Origin: Hyphomicrobiales bacterium
GTDB taxonomy: Bacteria; Pseudomonadota; Alphaproteobacteria; Rhizobiales; Beijerinckiaceae
Length of the DNA: 48,486 bases
Direction: 5' to 3'
NCBI GenBank assembly: GCA_027483795.1
Contig: JAIXTT010000030.1
Location: 1-48,486, forward strand
Shown piece by piece: positions 31,492 through 42,493 of the stretch. The notes beneath the pieces were generated by a model. It was given only the letters and a program-made list of their open reading frames with translations. It was not told where the DNA came from and did no database searches. A program made the translations under genes and the position numbers. Position 1 is the stretch's first letter. Every line of letters starts with the position of its first letter.

Positions 31492-32780
31492 CCGTGTCGG
31501 GCGGTCTGCGCGACGAAGCGGTCGAGCTGACCGTTCTGCCTTCGGGGCTGCGCGTCGTCACCGAGCGGATCCCGCATCTCGCCACCGCGGCGCTCGGCGT
31601 CTGGGTCGGGACGGGCTCCCGCCATGAGGAAGAAGCCGAGCACGGCATCGCACATCTCTTCGAGCACATGGCCTTCAAGGGTACCGCGAAGCGTTCGGCG
31701 CGGCGGATCGCCGAAGAGATCGAGGCCGTCGGCGGCGAACTCAATGCGGAGACGAATGCGGAAAGCACGGCCTATTTCGCGCGCGTGCTCGGGGATGATC
31801 TGCCCGTCGCCCTCGACATCATCGCCGACATCCTGACCGCGCCCGCCTTCGACCCGGAGGAACTCGCCCGCGAAAAGCAGGTCATCGTTCAGGAAATCGG
31901 CTCCTACGAGGATGCGCCGGACGAACTCGTCTTCGACCGGTTCATGGAGACGGCCTATCCGCGCTCTTCCTTGGGGCGGCCGATCCTCGGCACGCCGCGC
32001 AGCGTCCGCGCCCAGACGGCCGATACGATGCGGGCCTTTCTCGCCCGCCGATATCGCGCGCCCGCCATGGTCGTTGCGGCCGCGGGCGCCGTGGAACATG
32101 CCCGGATCGTCGACCGGGCGGAGCGGCTCTTCTCGGGCCTGTCCTCCGTCGCTCCGGAACCCGCGGCCGCCCCGCTCTATGTCGGCGGCGACAATCGCGT
32201 GAAGCGCCGGCTCGAACAGGTCAACCTCGTCGCGGGCTTTCCCGGCGTCGCCTTTCATGACCCGCTGCACGAGGCGATGCATGTCTTTTCCGGTCTTTTG
32301 GGCGGAGGCATGTCCTCCCGCCTCTTCCAGGAACTCCGTGAACGGCGGGGGCTCTGCTACGACGTGCAATCCTTCTTCACGCCTTTCAGCGATACGGGCG
32401 TGTTCGGCATTTTCGGCGGCACCGGAGAGAAGGATGCGGGCGAGTTCCTGAGCGTCCTTGCCGACGAGGTGCTGCGGGCCTGCGACTCGCCGAGCGAGCC
32501 GGAGATCCAGCGCGCCAAGGCCCAGATGAGGATGTCGATCCTGACCGCGCTGGAGTCTCCTGCGCGGCGGGCCGAACAGATGGCGCGCCATGTGCTGGCC
32601 TTCGGACGCGTTCTGTCGCGGGGCGAGTTGACGGCCCGCGTCGACGCGGTGACCATCACGGACGTGAAGGCTGCGGGACGGGCGCTGCTGACGGCCGGGC
32701 CGACATTGGCCGCCATCGGGCCCGTTTCCGAACTGCCCGCCGCCGGGGTCTTTTCCTCCCGGCTGGGCCTTGCCGCCTAG
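31488..32780 (+). CDS. M16 family zinc peptidase (mitochondrial-processing-peptidase-like)
   Basis: A 430-residue pitrilysin-type peptidase. The inverted zinc motif HLFEH is at residues 56-60 and the distal zinc ligand is Glu136 (IVQEI), 76 residues after the second His, the spacing expected for active M16B enzymes. The second half (GGGMSSRLFQELRERRGLCY) is the non-catalytic lobe. This protein type is the bacterial relative of the mitochondrial processing peptidase beta subunit and is often linked to thrC in alphaproteobacteria. ATGA overlap with thrC. Confidence 0.94.
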   Translation: MTVSGGLRDEAVELTVLPSGLRVVTERIPHLATAALGVWVGTGSRHEEEAEHGIAHLFEHMAFKGTAKRSARRIAEEIEAVGGELNAETNAESTAYFARVLGDDLPVALDIIADILTAPAFDPEELAREKQVIVQEIGSYEDAPDELVFDRFMETAYPRSSLGRPILGTPRSVRAQTADTMRAFLARRYRAPAMVVAAAGAVEHARIVDRAERLFSGLSSVAPEPAAAPLYVGGDNRVKRRLEQVNLVAGFPGVAFHDPLHEAMHVFSGLLGGGMSSRLFQELRERRGLCYDVQSFFTPFSDTGVFGIFGGTGEKDAGEFLSVLADEVLRACDSPSEPEIQRAKAQMRMSILTALESPARRAEQMARHVLAFGRVLSRGELTARVDAVTITDVKAAGRALLTAGPTLAAIGPVSELPAAGVFSSRLGLAA

Positions 32781-32791
32781 GGAGGGACGGC

Positions 32792-33409
32792 ATGGCGTTC
32801 TTCCGGCTTTCTTCGACCTCGGACGAAACGCCCGTGATCCGCGGCGGCGGCCTCGTGATACGGACGCCGCGCATGGAGGATTTCGAGGCTTGGGCCGCAT
32901 TGCGCGAGGCGAGCCGGATGTTTCTGGTTCCTTGGGAGCCCACTTGGCTCGACGACGATCTCACGAGGGCCTCGTTCCGGCGGAGGCTCCGTCGCTATTC
33001 CGAAGAGGTCCGCTCCGACATCGCCTATTCCTATCTGATCTTCCGTGAGGGCGACGGGGCGCTCGTCGGGGGCATCACGCTCGGGCAGATCCGCCGCGGC
33101 GTGGCGCAGACGGGAACGGTAGGCTACTGGATGGGTGCGCCCTTCGCCGGGCATGGCATCATGACGCGGGCGGTCTCGATCCTGCTCGACCACGCCTTCG
33201 ACGAGATGCGGCTTCGTCGTGTCGAGGCGGCCTGCGTGCCTTCCAATGAGGCCTCGATCCGCGTGCTCGAGCGGAACGGCTTCCGCCGCGAAGGCTATGC
33301 GCGTCGTTATCTCTGCATCGCGGGAGAGTGGCGCGACCATCTGCTTTATGCGGTGCTGCGCGACGATCCCCGTGATCGTCACGAGCCCCCGTCGACGGGT
33401 TCGCCCTGA
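32792..33409 (+). CDS. GNAT acetyltransferase, RimJ/RimL type
   Basis: A 205-residue GCN5-related N-acetyltransferase. The acetyl-CoA-binding part is GAPFAGHGIMTRAV, followed by RRVEAACVPSNEASIRVLERNGFRREG, typical of the RimJ/RimL group that acetylates protein or small-molecule amines. The substrate is unknown. GGAGGG at 32781-32786 is well spaced before the ATG, 11 bases after the M16 gene. Confidence 0.9.
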   Translation: MAFFRLSSTSDETPVIRGGGLVIRTPRMEDFEAWAALREASRMFLVPWEPTWLDDDLTRASFRRRLRRYSEEVRSDIAYSYLIFREGDGALVGGITLGQIRRGVAQTGTVGYWMGAPFAGHGIMTRAVSILLDHAFDEMRLRRVEAACVPSNEASIRVLERNGFRREGYARRYLCIAGEWRDHLLYAVLRDDPRDRHEPPSTGSP

Positions 33410-33485
33410 GCGACGGTCCGCGACGCTTGCCCTCTCGGGCGCTCCGATCTACCACTGTCGTCTGATCCTCGCAGGACCCCCCAAG

Positions 33486-36371
33486 TTGCACCGACTGCGC
33501 CTCATCGTTCTCGGCCTGACCCTGCTTTTCGGGGTTCTGATCGGCGGCGCTGCGGAAGCCGTCGAGGCGGTCCGCGTGAGGCCCGACGCCGCGGCGATCG
33601 ATCTTCTGAGCCGCGTCGAATCCTATCGTTCCGACGGCGACGTCATCCAGATTTCGACCGCCCCGGGGCCGGACGGCATCGTGCGGCGCATGGCGATCAT
33701 GGCGAAGGAAGCCGGATCGCGACCCGATTGGATCGTGTTCGCGCTGAAGAACGACGGCGACGAACCCATCACCCGATGGCTGGTCGCCCCGCATTTCAGG
33801 TTGATCAATTCGGGCGTGCTCTGGCCCGATCTCGGCGCTACGCGCATCACCGCCGTCACGGCAAGTCAGGGCGAGAGCCCGACCCGTGAAGAGAATGCGG
33901 AGGCGGACGTCTTCGAGATCACGCTCGCGCCCGGCGCCATCGTGACCTATGTCGCCGAATTGGCGACGTCGTCGCTGCCGCCGCAGCTCTATCTCTGGAA
34001 TCCTGACGACTACAAGGACCGCAACAACGGGCTCACGCTCTATCGCGGCATCGTGATCGGAATTTCGGCGCTTCTCGCCTTGTTCCTCACGATCGTCTTC
34101 GTCGTTCGGGGCGCCGTCATCTTCCCGGCCGCAGCCGCGCTGGCGTGGTCGGTGCTCGCTTATGTCAGCATCGATTTCGGTTTCTGGCACAATCTCATCG
34201 TCACGACGCCGGAAGCGGAGCGCGTCTATCGCGCCGCATCGGAGGCCGTTCTCGCGGCGACCCTGCTGGTCTTCCTCTTCGCCTATCTCAATCTGAACCG
34301 ATGGCACGTGCGTTACGGCCATGTGACCTTGGGCTGGCTTCTCTTCCTCGGCGCGCTATTCGGTCTCGCGCTCGTCAATCCTATCCTCGCCGCCGGCATC
34401 GCGCGCGTCTCCATCGCGGCGGTGGCGGCTGTGGGTTTCGTGCTCATCGTCTATCTCTCGACGCACGGCTATGACCGGGCGGTCCTGCTGATCCCGACCT
34501 GGTTCCTGCTTCTCGCTTGGGTGATCGCGACGGGATTCGCGCTCGTGGGCCTCCTCAACGGCGAACTCGCGGCGCCCGCTCTCGTCGGCGGTCTGGTCCT
34601 CATCGTGATGCTGATCGGCTTCACCGTGATGCAGCACGCCTTCTCGCGCGGCGTGCTTTCACAAGGCGTGGTGAGCGACGTCGAGCGCAAGGCGCTCGCG
34701 TTGGCGGGGTCGGGCGACGCCGTCTTCGATTGGGACGTGGTCGCCGACCGGATCCATGTCGGTCAGGAGGTCGAACTCGTCCTCAACCATGCGGAGGGGA
34801 CGTTCACGGGGCCGGCCACGAGTCTCCTCGACTCGATTCATCCTTTCGATCGGGATCGCTTCCGCGCGGGGCTCGACGCCGCGCTTCAGCAGGGACGCGG
34901 GCGGCTGCAATTCGATTTCCGCCTTCAGGCACGCGACGGTACGCATCGTTGGTTCGCCCTGAAGGCCCGGCCTCTGGTGGCCGACGACGGCGAAGTGATC
35001 CGGATCGTCGGCAGCATCGCCGAGGTGACGGGGGCGAAGCTCGCCGAGCAACGCATCCTGAAGGACGCCGTGCACGACCATCTGACGGGATTGCCGAACC
35101 GCAGGCTCTTCCTCGACCGCATCGAGACGTCGCTGGCCTTGGCGCGCGGCGGCGAGCAGATCCGCACGACCATCCTCGTCATCGACCTCGACCGCTTCAG
35201 GAGCGTCAACGAAAAGCTGGGCGTCTCCGGCGGAGACACGATGCTGCTGACCATGTCCCGGCGCATCTCGCGGCTGCTGCGGCCGCAGGACACTCTGGCG
35301 CGGATCTCCGGCGATCAATTCGCGATCCTGCTGCTGTCCGAGCGCGATCCGGCGCCGATCACCGCCTTCTCGGACGCCGTGCGGACCTCGATCGCCTCGC
35401 CCGTGATCTTCGGCGACAAGGAAGTGTCCGTCACCGCTTCGATCGGCATCGCCCTGCCCGATCCTATGTCCGAGACGCGGAGCGAAGACCTCCTGCGCAA
35501 TGCCGAGATAGCCATGACCCATGCCAAGCGGCTGGGCGGCGACCGGATCGACGTCTTCCGTCCCGCGATGCGGGTGCACCGGACCGATCGTCTTGCGCTC
35601 GAGACGGAACTTCGCCTCGCGATCGAGAAGGGCGAGGTCCGCGTCGCCTTCCAGCCCATCGTGCGCATGGACGACCGCTCCGTCGTCGGCTTCGAGGCGC
35701 TCGCCCGCTGGGATCATCCGAAATACGGCAGCCTTTCGCCGCGCGAATTCATCGACATCGCGGAGGAGAGCGGCCTGATCGGGGATCTGGGGCGGCTCGT
35801 GCTCGATTCCGCCGTCGCCGAACTGCAGGTGTGGCAGGACGCTCTCGAAGTCGACCCGCCGATCTTCGTCAACGTCAACGTCTCCGCAAGGCAACTCATC
35901 GACAACGATCTCGCGCAGGACGTGAAGACGGTCCTGTCGCGCCACAGCGTCAAGCGGGGATCGCTGCGCCTTGAAATCACGGAAAACTCCGTGATGGAGA
36001 ATCCCGAATATGCAGCGCAGATGCTCGACGTGATCGCCGAAAGCGGCGTCGGCCTGGTGCTGGACGATTTCGGCACGGGTTTCTCTTCCCTCGCCCATCT
36101 CGAGCGCTTCCCGTTCCGCACCATCAAGATCAGCCGTTCGCTGGTCAGGACGGACGATGCGGGCCTGCGTTCGCCCGTTCTGCGTTCCGTGATCGCGCTG
36201 GCGCACGACCTCGGCATGGAGGTGATCGCGGAAGGTCTCGAAAACGAGCCCGACGTGACCGAACTCATCGATTTCGGGTGCGAATTCGGGCAGGGCTATG
36301 TCTTCGGAAAGCCCATGTCCCTGATGGAGACGCGCAAGCTTCTCGGAGCCTCGGCCTCGGAAGCGGCCTGA
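33486..36371 (+). CDS. Membrane PAS-GGDEF-EAL protein, probable c-di-GMP phosphodiesterase
   Basis: A 961-residue sensor if the TTG at 33486 is the start. This choice places a signal peptide at the N-terminus (LIVLGLTLLFGVLIGGAAEA) with GCAGGA upstream; no ATG lies close by. Order: periplasmic domain (about residues 27-175), about seven membrane helices (to about 390), PAS (about 400-515), GGDEF, EAL. The GGDEF motif reads SGDQF (608-612), so cyclase activity is probably lost. The EAL side is intact: Glu737 (FEAL), NVSARQL, EITEN, DDFGTG (860-865), AEGLENE and FGQGY. I predict it degrades c-di-GMP, with the GGDEF as a possible GTP sensor. Confidence 0.88.
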   Translation: MHRLRLIVLGLTLLFGVLIGGAAEAVEAVRVRPDAAAIDLLSRVESYRSDGDVIQISTAPGPDGIVRRMAIMAKEAGSRPDWIVFALKNDGDEPITRWLVAPHFRLINSGVLWPDLGATRITAVTASQGESPTREENAEADVFEITLAPGAIVTYVAELATSSLPPQLYLWNPDDYKDRNNGLTLYRGIVIGISALLALFLTIVFVVRGAVIFPAAAALAWSVLAYVSIDFGFWHNLIVTTPEAERVYRAASEAVLAATLLVFLFAYLNLNRWHVRYGHVTLGWLLFLGALFGLALVNPILAAGIARVSIAAVAAVGFVLIVYLSTHGYDRAVLLIPTWFLLLAWVIATGFALVGLLNGELAAPALVGGLVLIVMLIGFTVMQHAFSRGVLSQGVVSDVERKALALAGSGDAVFDWDVVADRIHVGQEVELVLNHAEGTFTGPATSLLDSIHPFDRDRFRAGLDAALQQGRGRLQFDFRLQARDGTHRWFALKARPLVADDGEVIRIVGSIAEVTGAKLAEQRILKDAVHDHLTGLPNRRLFLDRIETSLALARGGEQIRTTILVIDLDRFRSVNEKLGVSGGDTMLLTMSRRISRLLRPQDTLARISGDQFAILLLSERDPAPITAFSDAVRTSIASPVIFGDKEVSVTASIGIALPDPMSETRSEDLLRNAEIAMTHAKRLGGDRIDVFRPAMRVHRTDRLALETELRLAIEKGEVRVAFQPIVRMDDRSVVGFEALARWDHPKYGSLSPREFIDIAEESGLIGDLGRLVLDSAVAELQVWQDALEVDPPIFVNVNVSARQLIDNDLAQDVKTVLSRHSVKRGSLRLEITENSVMENPEYAAQMLDVIAESGVGLVLDDFGTGFSSLAHLERFPFRTIKISRSLVRTDDAGLRSPVLRSVIALAHDLGMEVIAEGLENEPDVTELIDFGCEFGQGYVFGKPMSLMETRKLLGASASEAA

Positions 36372-36380
36372 ACCGTTCGG

Positions 36381-36974
36381 TCAGGCATGACCCGCGGAGG
36401 TCGAGAGCATTCCCGGATCGATGCCGATCTTGCGGAGGGCGCGCTCGTATTTCGTCTCGAACCCGTGATCGAAGAGCAGTTCCTTGTCCGACGGGCAATT
36501 CAGCCAGCCGTTGCCGTTGATCTCGGATTCGAGTTGTCCCGCCCGCCAACCGGCATAACCGAGAGCGAAGATCGCATCGGTCGGCCCGTCGCCGCGCGCG
36601 ATCGCGCGGAGGATGTCGACCGTCGCGGTCAGGCTGACGCCGTCATCGATGGCGAGCGTGGAATTGTCGACGTAGAAGTCCGACGAATGCAGCACGAAGC
36701 CGCGCCCCGTTTCGACGGGGCCGCCGCTCAGAACCGTCAGTCTCTTCGCCTTTCCCGGGAGACGAATTCCCCCGCCTGACGGGATGATGTCGAGCTGTGC
36801 GAGCAGTTCCGGAAACTCGATTCCGTCCGAGGGGCGGTTGACCACGATGCCCATCGCCCCTTCCGCGGAATGCGCGCAGACATAAACGAGCGATCGCGAG
36901 AAGCGGTCGTCGGGCATGCCCGGCATCGCCACCAGAAACTGTCCGTCCAGATAGCCGCCCTCGGGGATCTGCAT
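36381..36974 (-). CDS. yqgE: YqgE/AlgH family protein
   Basis: A 197-residue protein of the YqgE/AlgH family (DUF179). Typical parts are [23 protein letters not shown]-type opening, [10 protein letters not shown] and [13 protein letters not shown]. The molecular function is unsettled; AlgH is named from alginate regulation in Pseudomonas. I chose the ATG at 36974; an in-frame TTG at 36989 would add five residues. It converges with the EAL gene nine bases away and is divergent from the next gene. Confidence 0.93.
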   Translation of the reverse strand: MQIPEGGYLDGQFLVAMPGMPDDRFSRSLVYVCAHSAEGAMGIVVNRPSDGIEFPELLAQLDIIPSGGGIRLPGKAKRLTVLSGGPVETGRGFVLHSSDFYVDNSTLAIDDGVSLTATVDILRAIARGDGPTDAIFALGYAGWRAGQLESEINGNGWLNCPSDKELLFDHGFETKYERALRKIGIDPGMLSTSAGHA

Positions 36975-37076
36975 CGCGTCACCATGCAAAGTCGGATCAT
37001 GCTAGGCTCAAGGGCGTTCGAATTAAAGCACGCCGTGGCGTCGCCTCGGTCGATCATGCATTCGAGGGGTCAACCG

Positions 37077-37958
37077 ATGATGATCTTCCGCGTTCCCCGG
37101 CTCCGCGCGAGTGCCCTCATCGTCGCAGCGCTGATCTTCGTCCTCGGCGCGACGGCGTCGCGGGCGCAGAGCGCTTCGCCTTGGGCGCGATCCGCGCATT
37201 CGTCGATCCGGCTCCTCGACGGAGGACCCGCAAGCGACGGCAACCGCCTCATGGGCATCGAGATCGCCTTGGCCCGGGACTTCAAGACTTATTGGCGCGA
37301 TCCCGGTGACTCGGGTCTTCCGCCCGTCTTCGATTGGAGCGCCTCGGTGAACGTGAAGAGCGTCGCCGTGGAGTGGCCGGTTCCGCATCGCTTCGACGAC
37401 AGTGCCGGATCTTCGATCGGCTATTCGGAGGATGTCGTTCTCCCGATCGTCGTGACGCCTCTCGATCCGTCTCGTCCGATGACGCTTCGCCTGAAGGCGG
37501 ATTATGCCGTGTGTTCCACGATCTGCATTCCCGGACGCGGCGAGACCGCGCTCGCGGTCGACCCCCGCGGACGACAGAATGCGGAGCATGCCCAGCGCAT
37601 CGGACGTTTCCGCAGCCGGGTGCCCGCAACGGGCGAGATCGGCGATGCGGCGATACCCGGACTGCTGCGGCTGACGGCGCTGCCCAAGGCGGTGGAGATC
37701 GAGGGACGGGTACCGGCCTCCGGCAAGATCGTCGACGTCTTCGTCGAGGGTCCTACGGGATGGCTTTTCGGTGCTTCGGTTCCGGCCGTGGTCCTCCCCG
37801 ACGGGTCGTCGGTCAGGCGCATGATCTGGCGCGCGCCCGTGGTGGACCGTCCGCAGGGGGGATCTCTCACGGGGCTTTCGCTCGTGGTCACCGTCGTCAC
37901 CGACGAAACGGGCACGGAATACCGCCTTGCGCTCGACGCCGGGGAGGGCGCGCGCTAA
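37077..37958 (+). CDS. Periplasmic DsbD N-terminal-domain-like protein
   Basis: A 293-residue secreted protein. Signal peptide residues 1-30 (ends ASRA before QSAS). The mature domain (YWRDPGDSGLPPVFDW, then the Cys pair 146/150 in YAVCSTICIPG) matches the protein-disulfide reductase DsbD N-terminal domain family (PF11412). It lacks the membrane and thioredoxin parts of full DsbD. It probably passes reducing equivalents, or helps cytochrome or copper-protein maturation, in the periplasm. GAGGGG is seven bases before the ATG at 37077; ATG 37080 is also possible. Confidence 0.85.
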   Translation: MMIFRVPRLRASALIVAALIFVLGATASRAQSASPWARSAHSSIRLLDGGPASDGNRLMGIEIALARDFKTYWRDPGDSGLPPVFDWSASVNVKSVAVEWPVPHRFDDSAGSSIGYSEDVVLPIVVTPLDPSRPMTLRLKADYAVCSTICIPGRGETALAVDPRGRQNAEHAQRIGRFRSRVPATGEIGDAAIPGLLRLTALPKAVEIEGRVPASGKIVDVFVEGPTGWLFGASVPAVVLPDGSSVRRMIWRAPVVDRPQGGSLTGLSLVVTVVTDETGTEYRLALDAGEGAR

Positions 37959-38015
37959 ATCCGTCACCGATCGGGCGGTCGGGGCGACCGCTTCAACATT
38001 CAGGGAGTGAAGATC

Positions 38016-38501
38016 ATGGCGATTTCCGTCGGCAGCCGTCTGCCCGAAAGCACGTTCCGGGTCATGACCGAGAACGGTCCCGCCCCGAAGACGACGGACG
38101 AGGTGTTCAAGGGCCGTAAGGTCGTCCTTTTCGCCGTGCCCGGCGCCTTCACCCCGACTTGCCACAAGAACCACCTTCCCGGGTTCCTCGCCAAGGCCGA
38201 CGAGATCAAGGCCAAGGGCGTCGACGCGATCGCGGTGACGGGCGTCAACGACGTCTTCGTCATGAACGCCTGGGCCGAGCATGTCGGCGCGAAGGAGAAG
38301 ATCGAGTTCCTGTCCGACGGCAACGCCGATTTCGCCAAGGCGCTCGGCCTCGCGATGGACGGCTCGGGCTTCGGCCTCGGAACGCGTTCGCAGCGTTATT
38401 CGATGATCGTGAACGACGGCGTGGTCGAAGCGCTCAACATCGAGGACGGGCCGGGCAAGGCCGACATCTCCGGTGCCGAGAATCTGCTCAAGCAGCTCTG
38501 A
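38016..38501 (+). CDS. Peroxiredoxin (Prx5/AhpE-type, glutaredoxin-linked group)
   Basis: A 161-residue thiol peroxidase. The peroxidatic Cys49 is in [16 protein letters not shown], with Thr46 and the Arg of GTRSQRY completing the active site. It has no second Cys, so it is a 1-Cys enzyme that must be reduced by an outside thiol such as glutathione/glutaredoxin. AGGGAG at 38002-38007 fits the ATG at 38016; a GTG at 38007 is in frame but lies on the ribosome site. A terminator follows. Confidence 0.94.
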   Translation: MAISVGSRLPESTFRVMTENGPAPKTTDEVFKGRKVVLFAVPGAFTPTCHKNHLPGFLAKADEIKAKGVDAIAVTGVNDVFVMNAWAEHVGAKEKIEFLSDGNADFAKALGLAMDGSGFGLGTRSQRYSMIVNDGVVEALNIEDGPGKADISGAENLLKQL

Positions 38502-38523
38502 TCGACCGCGTCCTGCGGTATCG

Positions 38524-38556
38524 GACGGCCGGGTTTGCGCCCGGCCGTCTTCGTTT
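38524..38556 (+). terminator. Terminator after the peroxiredoxin gene
   Basis: GACGGCCGGG (38524-38533) pairs with CCCGGCCGTC (38540-38549) around TTTGCG, followed by TTCGTTTC. It is a probable intrinsic terminator, 22 bases after the stop. Confidence 0.75.
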
Positions 38557-38628
38557 CAGGCGGTGCCGTATCGTGGTCGGCTCTCCGGCGCGCTTGCCCG
38601 TAGGCGAGTCGCGCGTTACCGCTCGACC

Positions 38629-40565
<1,937 letters not shown>

Positions 40566-40754
40566 CCTTCACGGTCATTGCGGTTCAGGGCGCCGACGAA
40601 GGGGTTTCCGGGGGGCCATCCTCCGAAAATCCGATCCCGCTTCCCCCATCGCGCCCCAATCTTTCCGAATTGTCGTGGGAGGATTTCTTCCAGCCGATCC
40701 CCGGCGATGCGCGAGCGCATGTCGTCGGCGGGACCGCGCTTGCGGGAGATCCAC

Positions 40755-41417
40755 ATGATGCGGAACAGGACATTCGCGGCGATCTTCGCCGCCGCAGTCG
40801 CCGTCGGAGGCTTCGGATACGCTTTCGCTCAACCCTCAGGCCCCGGTGGGCCGGGACAGGGCGGGCCGGGACAGGGTGCAGGGCCCGGCATGACGGAACG
40901 CATGCAGGAGATGCAGCGCCGGATGGACGAGCACGAGCGCGACGAGCGGCATGAGGGTCGCTACGGCCGGGGCGGTTACGGCATGAGCCCGATGCGTTTC
41001 TGTCTGTCGAACGAGAGCCGTGCCGACCGCATGCTCGACCGACTCGAACGCGCCACCCGACCCAAGGCCGAGCAGCGCGCCGAATTCGATGCGCTGAAGA
41101 CCGCGGCGCAGCGGGCGGAGCGCACGGCGAAGGCGGGCTGCCCGACCGAAGCCGAGCGCGAGGACCGCACCCCGACCGGGCGTCTCGCCATGGCCGAGAA
41201 GGGCGCGACCGCCATGGCGGAAGCGATCCGGACCGTTCGTCCGGCCTTCGACGCCTATTACGCCAAGCTCGACGACAAGCAGCGTGACCGCATGCGCTGG
41301 GCGGGCGACATGTGGGGCGCCGGCCGGTGGGATCGTGACGGCGACGATGATCGCCGCGGTCCGCCGCAAGGCGCGCCCGGCGCGCCCGGTCAGCCGGGAC
41401 GGCCCGGTCAGCGCTGA
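40755..41417 (+). CDS. Periplasmic LTXXQ-motif (Spy/CpxP-like) protein
   Basis: A 220-residue secreted protein. The signal peptide is residues 1-25 (ends YAFA before QPSG). A Gly/Pro/Gln-rich linker follows, then a charged helical region. Two helical repeats carry LTXXQ-like motifs, the second reading KLDDKQRDRM. The C-terminus is a second Gly/Pro-rich tail. The family is related to Spy/CpxP envelope-stress chaperones. GGAG lies seven bases before the ATG. Its last ten bases overlap the end of mutY on the other strand. Confidence 0.82.
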   Translation: MMRNRTFAAIFAAAVAVGGFGYAFAQPSGPGGPGQGGPGQGAGPGMTERMQEMQRRMDEHERDERHEGRYGRGGYGMSPMRFCLSNESRADRMLDRLERATRPKAEQRAEFDALKTAAQRAERTAKAGCPTEAEREDRTPTGRLAMAEKGATAMAEAIRTVRPAFDAYYAKLDDKQRDRMRWAGDMWGAGRWDRDGDDDRRGPPQGAPGAPGQPGRPGQR

Positions 41418-42493
41418 CGCGGATCGACTCCGAGCGCGGCGAGTCCGTGCTCGACCACCTTGCGCATCACCGACGGGAGGGCCTCCGTTCCCAGATCCCT
41501 CGTCGGAACCCAGCGCAGACCCGCCGGGGCCTCGGTCCCTGCGGGGATCCTTCCGACATGAACGTCGAGTTCCAGCGGGAAATGGGTGAAGACGTGCGTC
41601 ACCGTCCCGAGGCTGCGTTTCCAATCGCCTTCAACCGGCGCGCGCGCCGCGACCTCCGCCGGGTCATGATCCTTCGCCCACTCCGTCCCCGGCACTTCGG
41701 CCATGCCGCCGAGCAGGCCCTTGGGCGGGCGCGTTCCCAGAAGGATCGCGCCGTCCTCGCGAAAAGCCACGAAGGCCGCGCCGCGCCGCGGGACGCCTTC
41801 GCGTTTCGGCGTCTTGCGGGGTAAGGTTTCCGCCGTTCCGTCCCGCCGCGCGGTGCAGGGCTCCCGCCACGGGCAGAGCCCGCAGGCCGGCGATCTCGGC
41901 GTGCAGATCGTGGCCCCGAGATCCATCATGGCCTGCGCGAAATCACCCGGCCGCTCCGACGGGGCGACCGCGGCCGTCAGACGCTTGATCGCGGGCTTCG
42001 CGCCCGGCAGCGGCTCCTCGACCGAGTGGAGCCGCGCGATCACCCGTTCGACATTGCCGTCCACGACGACCGCCGGACGGTCGAAGGCGATCGAGGCGAT
42101 CGCCGCCGCGGTGTAGTCTCCGATGCCGGGCAGAGCGCGCAAGGCCGCTTCCTCGGCCGGAAAAAGTCCGCCGTGCCGTTCGACGACGGCCTTTGCGCAG
42201 GCATGCAGGTTCCTTGCGCGCGAGTAATAGCCGAGGCCCGCCCAAGCGCTCATCACCGCGTCCGTCTCCGCCGTCGCGAGGTCGCGGACTGTCGGGAACA
42301 GCCTGAGGAATTTCTCGAAATAGGGCTTCACCGCGCGCACGGTCGTCTGCTGAAGCATGATCTCGGACAGCCAGACGCGATAGGGATCGGGCGTCTCTCC
42401 CGGCAGAGCGCGCCATGGCAGCGCACGGCGATGCCGATCGTACCAGTCGAGAAGATCGCACGCCTTTGCGGCCGAGGGCGGGGAGGCTACCAT
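41408..42493 (-). CDS. mutY: A/G-specific adenine glycosylase MutY
   Basis: This 361-residue base-excision enzyme removes adenine paired with 8-oxoguanine. Catalytic Glu44 (WLSEIMLQQT) and Asp145 (VVDGNVERV), the helix-hairpin-helix LPGIGDYTAAAI and the 4Fe-4S Cys (197, 204, 207, 213; spacing C-X6-C-X2-C-X5-C) are all visible. The C-terminal half is the NUDIX-like 8-oxoG-recognition domain. Its start codon (42493-42491) shares two bases with the start of the divergent DUF721 gene. Confidence 0.96.
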   Translation of the reverse strand: MVASPPSAAKACDLLDWYDRHRRALPWRALPGETPDPYRVWLSEIMLQQTTVRAVKPYFEKFLRLFPTVRDLATAETDAVMSAWAGLGYYSRARNLHACAKAVVERHGGLFPAEEAALRALPGIGDYTAAAIASIAFDRPAVVVDGNVERVIARLHSVEEPLPGAKPAIKRLTAAVAPSERPGDFAQAMMDLGATICTPRSPACGLCPWREPCTARRDGTAETLPRKTPKREGVPRRGAAFVAFREDGAILLGTRPPKGLLGGMAEVPGTEWAKDHDPAEVAARAPVEGDWKRSLGTVTHVFTHFPLELDVHVGRIPAGTEAPAGLRWVPTRDLGTEALPSVMRKVVEHGLAALGVDPRQR

